Under the pieces are notes generated by a model. It was not told the origin of the DNA and ran no database searches. It worked only from the letters and a program-made list of their open reading frames with translations. Below, piece after piece: positions 37,700-45,115 of a DNA stretch of 64,000 nt. The stretch's first letter is position 1, and every line of letters starts with the position of its first letter. The translations under genes were made by a program, and so were the position numbers. Origin of the DNA: Pseudomonas sp. MN1F. Its GTDB lineage: Bacteria; Pseudomonadota; Gammaproteobacteria; Pseudomonadales; Pseudomonadaceae. The DNA lies in the NCBI RefSeq assembly GCF_009391885.1, contig NZ_VZII01000008.1:1-64000 (forward strand), in the 5' to 3' direction.

Positions 37700-38020
37700 C
37701 CCTGCGTCGTCTCGTCGCAGGCCCTGGCCCCTTGGGCAAATCGGTCGCAAGCCGTAGAATCGCGCTTCCTTTTCGCCCGTCGCCTTGAACGGTGGCAACC
37801 GGCAGCAACGACAGAGTCCAGGCCTGAACACATGACGCCCATGTGAAATAGGCTCAACCCACCCGCCCGGCCCGGTTTATCAAGGGCCAGCGGTTGAGTC
37901 TTGCCCAGGTCGCATCCAGCCCAGGCACATCCGTGCATTTTCTTCGGCCCTTGATGGGTCCGTTTGGCGTGCGCGTTCGAAGAGGCATTCCTTCAATCGC
38001 CACACCAACTTGAGGTATGT
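37700..38020. other. Gene-free leader region with structured RNA potential before MFS gene
   Basis: About 320 bases without a convincing gene. A 6-base hairpin (cacatg/catgtg) lies at 37829-37845. A longer stem at 37851-37859 with 37892-37900 (core ctcaacc/ggttgag) encloses a second hairpin at 37869-37873 and 37884-37888. This could be a structured 5' leader of the downstream transporter gene. I could not match it to a known riboswitch class. Confidence 0.35.
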
Positions 38021-39319
38021 ATGTCTGCGCGTTTGCTGGCCATGGCGCTGGCGCCCCTGCTCGGGCTGTTCATCATTGCCCTGGGCAACGGTTTCATGTC
38101 TTCCCTTACCACCCTGCGCCTGGACGCTGCCGGCGAATCGGCAACGACCATCGGTATCGTTTCGTCGACCTACTTCATCGGCCTGACCCTCGGCGCCATC
38201 TTCAACGACCGGCTGATCCTGCGCATTGGCCATATCCGCGCCTACACCAGCTTCGCCTCGCTGATCGCCGCGACCATCCTGCTGCAGGGGCTGTTCTACG
38301 ACGCCACCTGGTGGTCGGTGCTGCGCCTGATCAATGGCTGGGCGGCCGTCGGCGTATTCCTGGTGATCGAAAGCTGGCTGCTGCTGGCCGGTGACGCGAA
38401 GATCCGCGGGCGCCTGCTGGCGCTGTACATGATCACCTTCTACGGCGCCGGCGTGATCGCCCAGGCCGGCCTTGGCGTGATCACCCAGCTGGGCGACAGT
38501 GCCCCGTTCATGCTGGCCGGCATGCTCGCCGCATTGTCGGCACTGCCGATCGTGATCCTGCCGCGGGTGTCGCCGCTGCTGGACCAGGTCGAACCGCTCA
38601 AGCCGCGGCAACTGCTGGGCGTGGCGCCGTCGGGGCTGGTCGGCTGCTTCGGCTCCGGTGTGATCATTGCCGGCATCTACGCGCTGCTGCCGCTGTACCT
38701 GCAACGCATCGGCCTGGATGTCGGCCAAGTCGGCAACATGATGGCCTGGGTGATCCTCGGCGCCATGCTGCTGCAATACCCGGTGGGGCGCTGGTCCGAC
38801 CGCAAGGACCGCCAGGATGTGCTGATCGCCCTGGCTGCGCTGTGCATGGTGCTGTCGCTGATCACGGTGTTCCTGCCTTTCGATTCGGCCCTGCTGCCGG
38901 CCATGCTGTTCCTGCTCGGTGGCGGCGTGTTCGCGCTGTACCCGGTGGCGGTCAGCCATGCTGCCGACCGCGCGCCATCCGATGCCCTGGTGCCGATGAT
39001 CCAGGGCCTGCTGCTGATCAACTCGCTGGGCTCGGCCATGGCACCGCTGGCCATCTCGCCGGCGATGACCGAATTCGGCGAAGTGGGGCTGTTCTGGGCC
39101 TTTGCCGTGGTCAATCTGGGCATGGTCTGCTTCTTCCTCTGGCGTCGCGGCAAGCGCCCGGCAGCGGAGCACCCGGCACCGTTCACGGCGTCGACCACCT
39201 TCTCGCCGACCGGTGCGGAGCTGCGGGTGACCGAAGACCTGATGCATGCGGCGCAGGAACACCCGCCGCTGGAACCGGTGGCAGCCGCTGCACCGCCAGC
39301 GCAAGCACAAGCCAAGTAA
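38021..39319 (+). CDS. MFS transporter (YcaD-like)
   Basis: A 432-residue 12-helix major facilitator. It begins MSARLLAMALAPLLGLFIIA and has a conserved loop between helices 2 and 3 (GAIFNDRLILRIGHIRAY) and DRKDRQDVLIALAAL between helices 8 and 9. A long cytoplasmic tail (about residues 385-432) is proline/alanine rich. The YcaD group has no firmly known substrate. ATG at 38021 follows TGAGGTATGT; the longer frame from 37964 lacks a ribosome-binding site. Confidence 0.87.
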   Translation: MSARLLAMALAPLLGLFIIALGNGFMSSLTTLRLDAAGESATTIGIVSSTYFIGLTLGAIFNDRLILRIGHIRAYTSFASLIAATILLQGLFYDATWWSVLRLINGWAAVGVFLVIESWLLLAGDAKIRGRLLALYMITFYGAGVIAQAGLGVITQLGDSAPFMLAGMLAALSALPIVILPRVSPLLDQVEPLKPRQLLGVAPSGLVGCFGSGVIIAGIYALLPLYLQRIGLDVGQVGNMMAWVILGAMLLQYPVGRWSDRKDRQDVLIALAALCMVLSLITVFLPFDSALLPAMLFLLGGGVFALYPVAVSHAADRAPSDALVPMIQGLLLINSLGSAMAPLAISPAMTEFGEVGLFWAFAVVNLGMVCFFLWRRGKRPAAEHPAPFTASTTFSPTGAELRVTEDLMHAAQEHPPLEPVAAAAPPAQAQAK

Positions 39320-39326
39320 ATGAAGG

Positions 39327-39347
39327 GGCCGCGATTGCGGCCTTTTT
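39327..39347 (+). terminator. Rho-independent terminator of the MFS gene
   Basis: Six-base GC stem (ggccgc/gcggcc) with a GATT loop followed by TTTTT, starting 7 bases after the MFS stop. Confidence 0.85.
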
Positions 39348-39431
39348 CATGACCGCCCGTCGCCCATCGGGCACCCCAGTGCCCTGCGCCAGCCCAACCA
39401 ATGACAGATCATCCTCTCAGGAGACTTTGCC

Positions 39432-39737
39432 ATGATCCGCATTCAATCGCTGTTGCTTGCCCTCGCCTTGGGTATCGCCTCCACTACCGGCTACGCTGCC
39501 AGCGATGCCAGCAACACCGACAGTCAACCGCAAACCGACCAACAAGGTGGCAAGACCGCCGGTGAAGGCAGCAGCGTCAACAGCCCGGGCAGCAGCCAGG
39601 ACAATGACAGCAGCGACACCGGCAGCAACTCGGACGCTGCCGATGGCGCGGCCGGTGGTTCCAACAGCACCGGTGAAGCCACAGGCTCCGGCGCCGGGTA
39701 CACCGGCGGCACCGCCGAAGACCAGGACAGCCGCTGA
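39432..39737 (+). CDS. Secreted low-complexity Ser/Gly/Asp-rich protein
   Basis: A 101-residue protein with a clear signal peptide (MIRIQSLLLALALGIASTTG, likely cut after GYA). The remainder is disordered and acidic, rich in S, G, D, N and Q, with no aromatic residue except one late tyrosine. A GGAG site upstream (ctcaggagac) supports translation. No function is recognised; disordered periplasmic proteins of this kind occur in Pseudomonas as stress-related or unclassified proteins. Confidence 0.65.
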   Translation: MIRIQSLLLALALGIASTTGYAASDASNTDSQPQTDQQGGKTAGEGSSVNSPGSSQDNDSSDTGSNSDAADGAAGGSNSTGEATGSGAGYTGGTAEDQDSR

Positions 39738-39785
39738 TCGGCAGCTGGTCTACACTGCGGCGCAAAGCCCTCTCGAGGAATTGCC

Positions 39786-40337
39786 ATGCGCCTCAAACCC
39801 TGGCTGCTCGCCGCCTTGCTGCCCTGCACTGCCCTGGCTGCCGGCGGCGATTCTGCCGCACTGTCGATCAGCTCGTCGTCGTTCACCGATGGCGGTGTCA
39901 TCGGCCTGCAGCAGGTTGGGCCGGATCCGGCCTGTGGAGCCGGTGAGGGGCGCACGCCGCAGTTGAGCTGGAAGAACCTGCCCTATGGCACGCAGTCGCT
40001 GGCCTTGGTGATGTTCGACCCGGACGGCGGCAAGGGCGTGGGCGTGGTGCATTGGCTCGCCTACGACATAGACCCGGCGCTCGACGGGCTGGAGGAAGGC
40101 GCAGGTTGGCAGACCAGCCAGGCGCTGATCGTCGGGCGCAATTCGCACGGGACCATGACCTATCGCGGCCCTTGCCCGCCCGCCGGGGACAAGCCGCACC
40201 ACTATGCGCTGACCCTGATTGCCACCGACCTGCCGCTGGGCACCTTGCCGCCGGAGCTGGATCGCGGCGGCTTGATGGCGCTGCTCAAAGACCATGCGCT
40301 AGGTGCGCAGAGCCTGGTCGGCCGTTACGGCCACTGA
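39786..40337 (+). CDS. YbhB/YbcL (PEBP) family protein, exported
   Basis: A 183-residue phosphatidylethanolamine-binding-protein family member with an N-terminal signal peptide (cut near ALAAG). Family landmarks are SWKNLPYGTQSLALVMFDPD, VVHWLAYDID, YRGPCPPAGDKPHHYALTL and the C-terminal ALGAQSLVGRYGH. Bacterial members bind small anionic ligands; physiological roles are mostly unknown. It converges with the LysR gene, their stops lying 2 bases apart. Confidence 0.92.
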   Translation: MRLKPWLLAALLPCTALAAGGDSAALSISSSSFTDGGVIGLQQVGPDPACGAGEGRTPQLSWKNLPYGTQSLALVMFDPDGGKGVGVVHWLAYDIDPALDGLEEGAGWQTSQALIVGRNSHGTMTYRGPCPPAGDKPHHYALTLIATDLPLGTLPPELDRGGLMALLKDHALGAQSLVGRYGH

Positions 40338-40338
40338 C

Positions 40339-41271
40339 TCAACGCCAGAACTGCGAATCGTCGACAATCCGCTCATGGCTGGCAAACACCCCCGGCAGCT
40401 GCTCCTTCAGATAGTCGATCCAGGTCCGCACCTTGGCATCGAGGTAATGCCGCGACGGGTAGATCGCATACAGCGCATTCTCACGTAGCCGGTACGGCGC
40501 CAGCAACCGCCGCAGGCGCCCCTGCTCGATGGCCTGGCTGGCGGTGTAGAACGGCAACAGGCCAATGCCCATGCCCAGTTCGCTGGCCACCAGCATGGCG
40601 TCGGCGACGTTGGTCAGGAAGCTGTCGCGCGGGGCGATCACGCAGTGGTCGACGCCCTGAGGGAATACCCAGTCGCCTTCATGCATCGGATAGGCCATGC
40701 GCAGGCAGCGGTGCTCGTGCAGGTCTTGCGGCCGCTCGGGTACACCATGGGTTTCAAGGTAGCTGGGCGCCGCGCAGGGGATGCTGAAAATGGTACCCAA
40801 CGGCACGGCAATCAGCTGCGAATCGGGCAAGGCCTCGTCCACGGTGATCACCACGTCGTGGCCCTCGGCCAGGGGGTCGGGGTTGCGCTGGGACAGCGTC
40901 AGCTCGATGGCCACTTCCGGGCACAGGGCGTTGTAGCCGGCCACCAGCGGCATCAGCAACAGGCCCAGGCCATGCGGGCAATGCAGGCGCAGGCGGCCTC
41001 GCGGGGTGAGGTGGGCGCCGCGTGCTTCGTCCATGGCCTCGTCGGTCAGCGCCATGATCTGCCGCGCCCGCTCCAGAAAACGCTCGCCCGCCTCGCTCAT
41101 CCGCAAACGCCGGGTGGTGCGGTGCAGCAGGCGGGTCTGCAGCTGGTTCTCAAGCTCGGCGACGATCCGCGACACCTGCGCTGCGGAAATGTCGAGGGCA
41201 TTGGCGGCAGCGGCGAAACTGCCGCACTCCACCACCCGGGCAAACGTGCGCATGGCGTGCAGCATGTCCAT
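40339..41271 (-). CDS. LysR-family transcriptional regulator
   Basis: A 310-residue LTTR. The winged helix-turn-helix spans residues 1-60 (MDMLHAMRTFARVVECGSF, with SAAQVSRIVAELE as recognition helix). A linker (LHRTTRRLRMSEAG) and a two-lobed effector domain follow. It belongs to the CrgA/YafC-like group by the MLHAMRTF start and overall length. It diverges from the DUF2790 gene across a 123-base region that contains a perfect palindrome, so that gene or its own promoter may be the target. Confidence 0.93.
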   Translation of the reverse strand: MDMLHAMRTFARVVECGSFAAAANALDISAAQVSRIVAELENQLQTRLLHRTTRRLRMSEAGERFLERARQIMALTDEAMDEARGAHLTPRGRLRLHCPHGLGLLLMPLVAGYNALCPEVAIELTLSQRNPDPLAEGHDVVITVDEALPDSQLIAVPLGTIFSIPCAAPSYLETHGVPERPQDLHEHRCLRMAYPMHEGDWVFPQGVDHCVIAPRDSFLTNVADAMLVASELGMGIGLLPFYTASQAIEQGRLRRLLAPYRLRENALYAIYPSRHYLDAKVRTWIDYLKEQLPGVFASHERIVDDSQFWR

Positions 41272-41350
41272 GGGGACTGGCTCCTTGATCGATCAGATTC
41301 GTACGTTCCAGGCAGGAATCTATCACGATTTAGCCCATTTATTGAGGATC

Positions 41351-41371
41351 ACCAATGAATACATCATTGGT
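41351..41371. promoter_or_regulatory. Perfect palindrome between LysR and DUF2790 genes (operator candidate)
   Basis: ACCAATGA, ATACA, TCATTGGT: 8-base perfect arms with a 5-base centre, 24 bases before the DUF2790 ATG. LysR boxes are usually shorter palindromes around T-N11-A, and this one fits that size. It could be a repressor site overlapping the promoter, or a leader hairpin. Confidence 0.5.
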
Positions 41372-41394
41372 AAAACATTGAAAAGGAGCCTGCC

Positions 41395-41655
41395 ATGAAA
41401 CGTTCGATTGCCTTTGTCGCCCTGTCTGCCGCCCTGGCCTCGTTCGGCGCCTTCGCCGATGCCTCGGCCAAACAGCCCGCCGCCAGCAACTATGAGTACG
41501 GCATGCCACTGGATGTGGCCAAGGTCATCTCGATCACCCCAGCCAGCAACGCCGCCGACTGCCAGGTCGGTACCGCGCACATGGTGTACGTCGACCACCA
41601 GGGCCAGAAACGCGAAATCGACTACCGCGAAATGGGTAACTGCTCGCAGCAGTGA
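41395..41655 (+). CDS. DUF2790 small exported protein
   Basis: An 86-residue protein with a signal peptide (cut after AFA, residue ~21) and the DUF2790 pattern YEYGMPLDVAKVISI then CQVGTAHMVYVDHQG. These short periplasmic proteins are common and often multi-copy in Pseudomonas, several linked to copper or stress responses; the function is unproven. A GGAG site lies 8 bases upstream of the ATG. Its stop is next to the convergent methyltransferase gene. Confidence 0.9.
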   Translation: MKRSIAFVALSAALASFGAFADASAKQPAASNYEYGMPLDVAKVISITPASNAADCQVGTAHMVYVDHQGQKREIDYREMGNCSQQ

Positions 41656-41656
41656 G

Positions 41657-42352
41657 TCAGCCCAGCACCTTGTTTATCCAGCCAATCTGCCGGGCGAAGT
41701 CACGCAGTTTTTCCTGCGGGATGGCATCGCGGGCACGCTCGAAGTTGGCCAGGCTCTGCTGTTTCTGCCGCAGCATGCGCTGCCACTTGGTCAGGAACGC
41801 CGGGCTCTTCTCACGCATCAGCACCGGGCCGAAATACAGCTCTTCGGCACTGTAGGCCACCACCTCGGCGGGTTCGGCGACGATGATCTCGTAGTCGAAA
41901 CGGTTTTCCCGCAGCAGCTCTTCGTTGACGATCCGGTAGCCGTTTTCCATCAGCCAGCCACGCAGCTCGCGCTCATCGCCATTGGGCTGCAGGATCAGGC
42001 GCTCGGTGCCGTTCAGGCGTGCCTTGCCACGCTCGAGAATCTCGCACATGGTCTTGCCACCCATGCCGCACAGGCTGATGGCGGTGATGCGGTCGTTGGC
42101 CTCGATGGCCTCCAGGCCATCGGCCAGGCGCACAGTGACGGTTTCCGTCAGGCCATTGCGGCGCACGTTGCGCTGGGCCGAGGCGTAGGGCGTCTGCGCC
42201 ACCTCGCCAGCCACCCCGGCTTCGATCACGCCACGCAGCGCCAGTGCCACCGGCAGGTAACCGTGGTCCGAGCCGATATCGGCCAGCCGCGCGCCCTGCG
42301 GCACATGCGCCGCCACACGCTCCAGGCGCATCGATAATGTCTGTTCGTTCAA
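41657..42352 (-). CDS. trmK: TrmK-family tRNA (adenine22-N1)-methyltransferase
   Basis: A 231-residue SAM-dependent methyltransferase. The SAM-binding motif is ADIGSDHGYLPVAL and the family motif CGMGGKTMCEIL follows. Then comes LILQPNGDERELRGWLMENG, and a helical C-terminal domain (AFLTKWQRMLRQKQQSLANF) matches TrmK. Members methylate N1 of A22 in some tRNAs. I placed the start at a TTG (42352) giving LNEQTLSMRLERV, preceded by AAGGGG; ATG at 42331 is the alternative. A start further upstream would add 43 residues of non-family sequence. Confidence 0.85.
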   Translation of the reverse strand: MNEQTLSMRLERVAAHVPQGARLADIGSDHGYLPVALALRGVIEAGVAGEVAQTPYASAQRNVRRNGLTETVTVRLADGLEAIEANDRITAISLCGMGGKTMCEILERGKARLNGTERLILQPNGDERELRGWLMENGYRIVNEELLRENRFDYEIIVAEPAEVVAYSAEELYFGPVLMREKSPAFLTKWQRMLRQKQQSLANFERARDAIPQEKLRDFARQIGWINKVLG

Positions 42353-42492
42353 CTCCAGCCCCTTGCTCGACAATCGGCGGCGATTCTGACGGTCGGGGCG
42401 CGGTATTTCAATGCATAAGCGCCCACCGGCTCGACCCTTGCTGCAGGCTCGCGTAGGCTTGCCGCTTTCCTTCCGTTGCAAGGCGAACCCCC

Positions 42493-42852
42493 ATGGCAGA
42501 TCTTATCTACACACCGGATTCCGACGCCGAGTCCATTTCCTCCGACGTCGCTGAGTACAACGGTATCCTCGTCACTACGCAGATCCCCGCCGATCTCGAT
42601 GCCGACATCACCGGCCAGAGCGAGAGCACCCTGCAGGCGCTTAAAGATGCCCTGGAAAAGGCCGGCAGCGGCATGGACCGGGTCATGCACCTGACCATCT
42701 ACCTGACCGACATGGCCGACCGCCCTGCTTTCAACGAGGTGTACCAGCGCTTCTTCAGCAAGCCGTGGCCGGTACGTGCCGCCGTGGGTGTGGCGGCACT
42801 TGCCTACCCAGAGATGCGCGTCGAAGTGACCGCCATGGCCGCCAAACGCTGA
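42493..42852 (+). CDS. RidA (YjgF/YER057c/UK114) family protein
   Basis: A 119-residue trimeric RidA-family protein. It has YNGILVTTQIPADLDADI at the ligand strand, STLQALKDALEKAGSGMDRV, HLTIYLTDMADRPAFNEVY and PVRAAVGVAALAYPEMRVEV. The Arg near residue 105 in other RidA enzymes that binds the imine substrate corresponds to the R in PVRAAV. RidA enzymes hydrolyse reactive enamines/imines such as 2-aminoacrylate; this one may be a specialised subgroup. Confidence 0.9.
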   Translation: MADLIYTPDSDAESISSDVAEYNGILVTTQIPADLDADITGQSESTLQALKDALEKAGSGMDRVMHLTIYLTDMADRPAFNEVYQRFFSKPWPVRAAVGVAALAYPEMRVEVTAMAAKR

Positions 42853-42865
42853 TTACCGTTTTACC

Positions 42866-42887
42866 GGCTCCGCCTGCAGGTGGAGCC
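42866..42887 (+). terminator. Hairpin after RidA gene
   Basis: ggctcc...ggagcc arms that extend inward through a second palindrome (cctgcagg), followed by TTCTTCT. Probably a weak terminator before the receptor gene. Confidence 0.5.
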
Positions 42888-42911
42888 TTCTTCTAGAAAG
42901 CAGGACGCTGC

Positions 42912-45008
42912 ATGCAATTCCCCCCGTTTCGCCGCAAGGCCCTGATCGCTTTGCTTCCCGGCCTATGCCCATTGGCCCAGGCCGAACCCGCCACCCCCTT
43001 CAACCTCCTGGAACCGGTAGTGGTCACCGGCACCTATGCCCCCAACCCAAGCTTCGACCTGCCCTACTCCATCGACACCGTCGACCGACAGCAGATCGCC
43101 GATGGCCAACTGGGCGTCAACCTGTCCGAAGCGCTCAACCGCGTACCTGGGCTGGTGGTGCAAAACCGTCAAAACTATGCCCAGGACCTGCAGATTTCCT
43201 CGCGCGGCTACGGCGCCCGCTCGGCCTTCGGCATCCGTGGCATCAAGCTGCTCAGCGACGGCATCCCGGCCAGCACCCCGGATGGCCAGGGCCAGGCGGC
43301 TTCCTTGAACCTGGATGTGGCTGACCGTATCGAAGTGCTGCGCGGCCCGGCCTCGGCCCTGTACGGCAGCAATGCCGGTGGCGTGATCCAGATGTTTTCC
43401 CGCGACGGTTCCGGGCCGCCCAAGGTGGGCGCCGAAACCACTTTCGGCAGCGATGGCTTCAACAAGAACCACGTCTACAGCGAAGGCGGCAGCGAGCAGG
43501 CCGGCTTCCTGGTCGATGCCTCGCGCATGGACACCGACGGCTACCGTGACCACAGTGCCGCCCGCCGCGACCAGACCTTCGCCAAGGTGCACGTCAAACC
43601 CGATGAAGACAGCCGCCTGGCGCTGATCATCAGCACCCTTGAGCAGAACGGCACGCAAGACCCGCTGGGCCAGACCTGGGATGCCTACAAGCACGACCCG
43701 CGCTCGGTGACGGCGCGTGCCGAGCAGTACAACACGCGCAAGAGCATCCACCACCAGCAGGTGGGCATGAACTACGAACGCTACTTCGGCGAGGCGACCC
43801 TGCAGTTCAACCTGTACGGCGGCAAGCGCAGCGTCATCCAGTACTTGTCGATCCCCAAGGGCACGCCCGCGAACAACCGTGGCGGCGGCGTGGTCGACTT
43901 CGACCGCGAATTCCACGGCGGCACCTTGCGCTGGATCCAGCCGGTCAGCGCCGCCCCCGGCAACCTGACCCTGACCTTTGGTGCCGACTACGACCGCAGC
44001 CGCGACGACCGCCGTGGCTTCCAGAACTTCAGCGGCGACACCCTGGGCGTGAAAGGCGACCTGCGCCGCGATGAAAAGGACACCGCCACCAGCCTCGACC
44101 CATATGTGCAGGCCCACTGGAAACTGGACCGCTGGACTGTGGATGCCGGCCTGCGCCACAGCAGCATGGAGATGGAAGTGGACGACCACTTCCTGGCCAA
44201 TGGCGACGCGAGTGGCTCGAAGAAATACCAGCGCACCACGCCTACCCTGTCGGTGATGTACGCCTTCACTCCCGACCTGCATGGCTACATCAGCGCCGGC
44301 AAGGCCTTCGAGACCCCGACCCAGGCCGAAATGGCCTACGCGCCAGGTGCCCTGGAAGGCTTCAACTTCGGCCTGGAGCCGGCCACCAGCACCCAGTACG
44401 AGCTGGGCCTGAAGATGCGCCCGGATCAACGCACGCGGATCAACGCGGCGATCTTCGAGATCCGCACCCGGGACGAGATCGTGGTCGCCGCCTCGACCGA
44501 TGGCCGCACCAGCTACCGCAACGCCGGCAAGACCCTGCGCCGTGGCTTCGAGCTGAGCGTGCAGCGTGAACTGGGCCCACAGTGGCAGGCCAACCTGGCC
44601 TACACCCTGCTCGATGCCACCTATGACGAAGCCTTCACCCAAGGCACCACGACCATCGACAAGGGCAACCAGCTGCCCGGCGTGCCGCGCAGCAGCCTGT
44701 TCGGCGAGCTGGTGTGGCAGCCGCGGGATGGCATCAGCATGGGGCTGGAGGGGCAGTACCGCAGCAAGGTGTATGTCGAGGACACCAACGACCAGCACGC
44801 GGCACCGGGTTACGCGGTGTTCAACTGGCGCACGCAGTTCCAGCAGCATGTCGGGCCGTGGACGTTCCACCAGCTGGTGCGCCTGGACAACCTGCTCGAC
44901 CGCCAATACGTGGGCTCGGTGATCGTCGGCGATGGCAATGGCCGGTACTACGAAGCGGCGCCGGGCAGGTCCTGGTATGCCGGGGCCGGGCTGGCATACC
45001 AGTTCTGA
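42912..45008 (+). CDS. TonB-dependent outer-membrane receptor
   Basis: A 698-residue TonB-dependent transporter with a signal peptide (cut after AQA, residue 24), a TonB-box-like PVVVTG at 35-40, and a plug domain (DLPYSIDTVDRQQIADG, LQISSRGYGARSAFGIRG, IEVLRGPASALYGSNAGGVI). A 22-strand barrel follows and ends with the terminal phenylalanine (GAGLAYQF). The RGxxGRxxFGxRG-type plug and SGGVI-like loop are standard. The substrate (siderophore, metal chelate or vitamin) cannot be told; it resembles the FecA/FhuE-like or PfeA-like receptors only in a general sense. No Fur box or regulator was found next to it. Confidence 0.92.
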   Translation: MQFPPFRRKALIALLPGLCPLAQAEPATPFNLLEPVVVTGTYAPNPSFDLPYSIDTVDRQQIADGQLGVNLSEALNRVPGLVVQNRQNYAQDLQISSRGYGARSAFGIRGIKLLSDGIPASTPDGQGQAASLNLDVADRIEVLRGPASALYGSNAGGVIQMFSRDGSGPPKVGAETTFGSDGFNKNHVYSEGGSEQAGFLVDASRMDTDGYRDHSAARRDQTFAKVHVKPDEDSRLALIISTLEQNGTQDPLGQTWDAYKHDPRSVTARAEQYNTRKSIHHQQVGMNYERYFGEATLQFNLYGGKRSVIQYLSIPKGTPANNRGGGVVDFDREFHGGTLRWIQPVSAAPGNLTLTFGADYDRSRDDRRGFQNFSGDTLGVKGDLRRDEKDTATSLDPYVQAHWKLDRWTVDAGLRHSSMEMEVDDHFLANGDASGSKKYQRTTPTLSVMYAFTPDLHGYISAGKAFETPTQAEMAYAPGALEGFNFGLEPATSTQYELGLKMRPDQRTRINAAIFEIRTRDEIVVAASTDGRTSYRNAGKTLRRGFELSVQRELGPQWQANLAYTLLDATYDEAFTQGTTTIDKGNQLPGVPRSSLFGELVWQPRDGISMGLEGQYRSKVYVEDTNDQHAAPGYAVFNWRTQFQQHVGPWTFHQLVRLDNLLDRQYVGSVIVGDGNGRYYEAAPGRSWYAGAGLAYQF

Positions 45009-45115
45009 CATTTGCCCCAGGCCTGGCTGCACACCTCTCGGCACCCGAAGGTGCCAGCCAGGCATTTCACCGCTACAATGCCGCCCTAACCGTGACAGCC
45101 CGAACCTATAACGAC

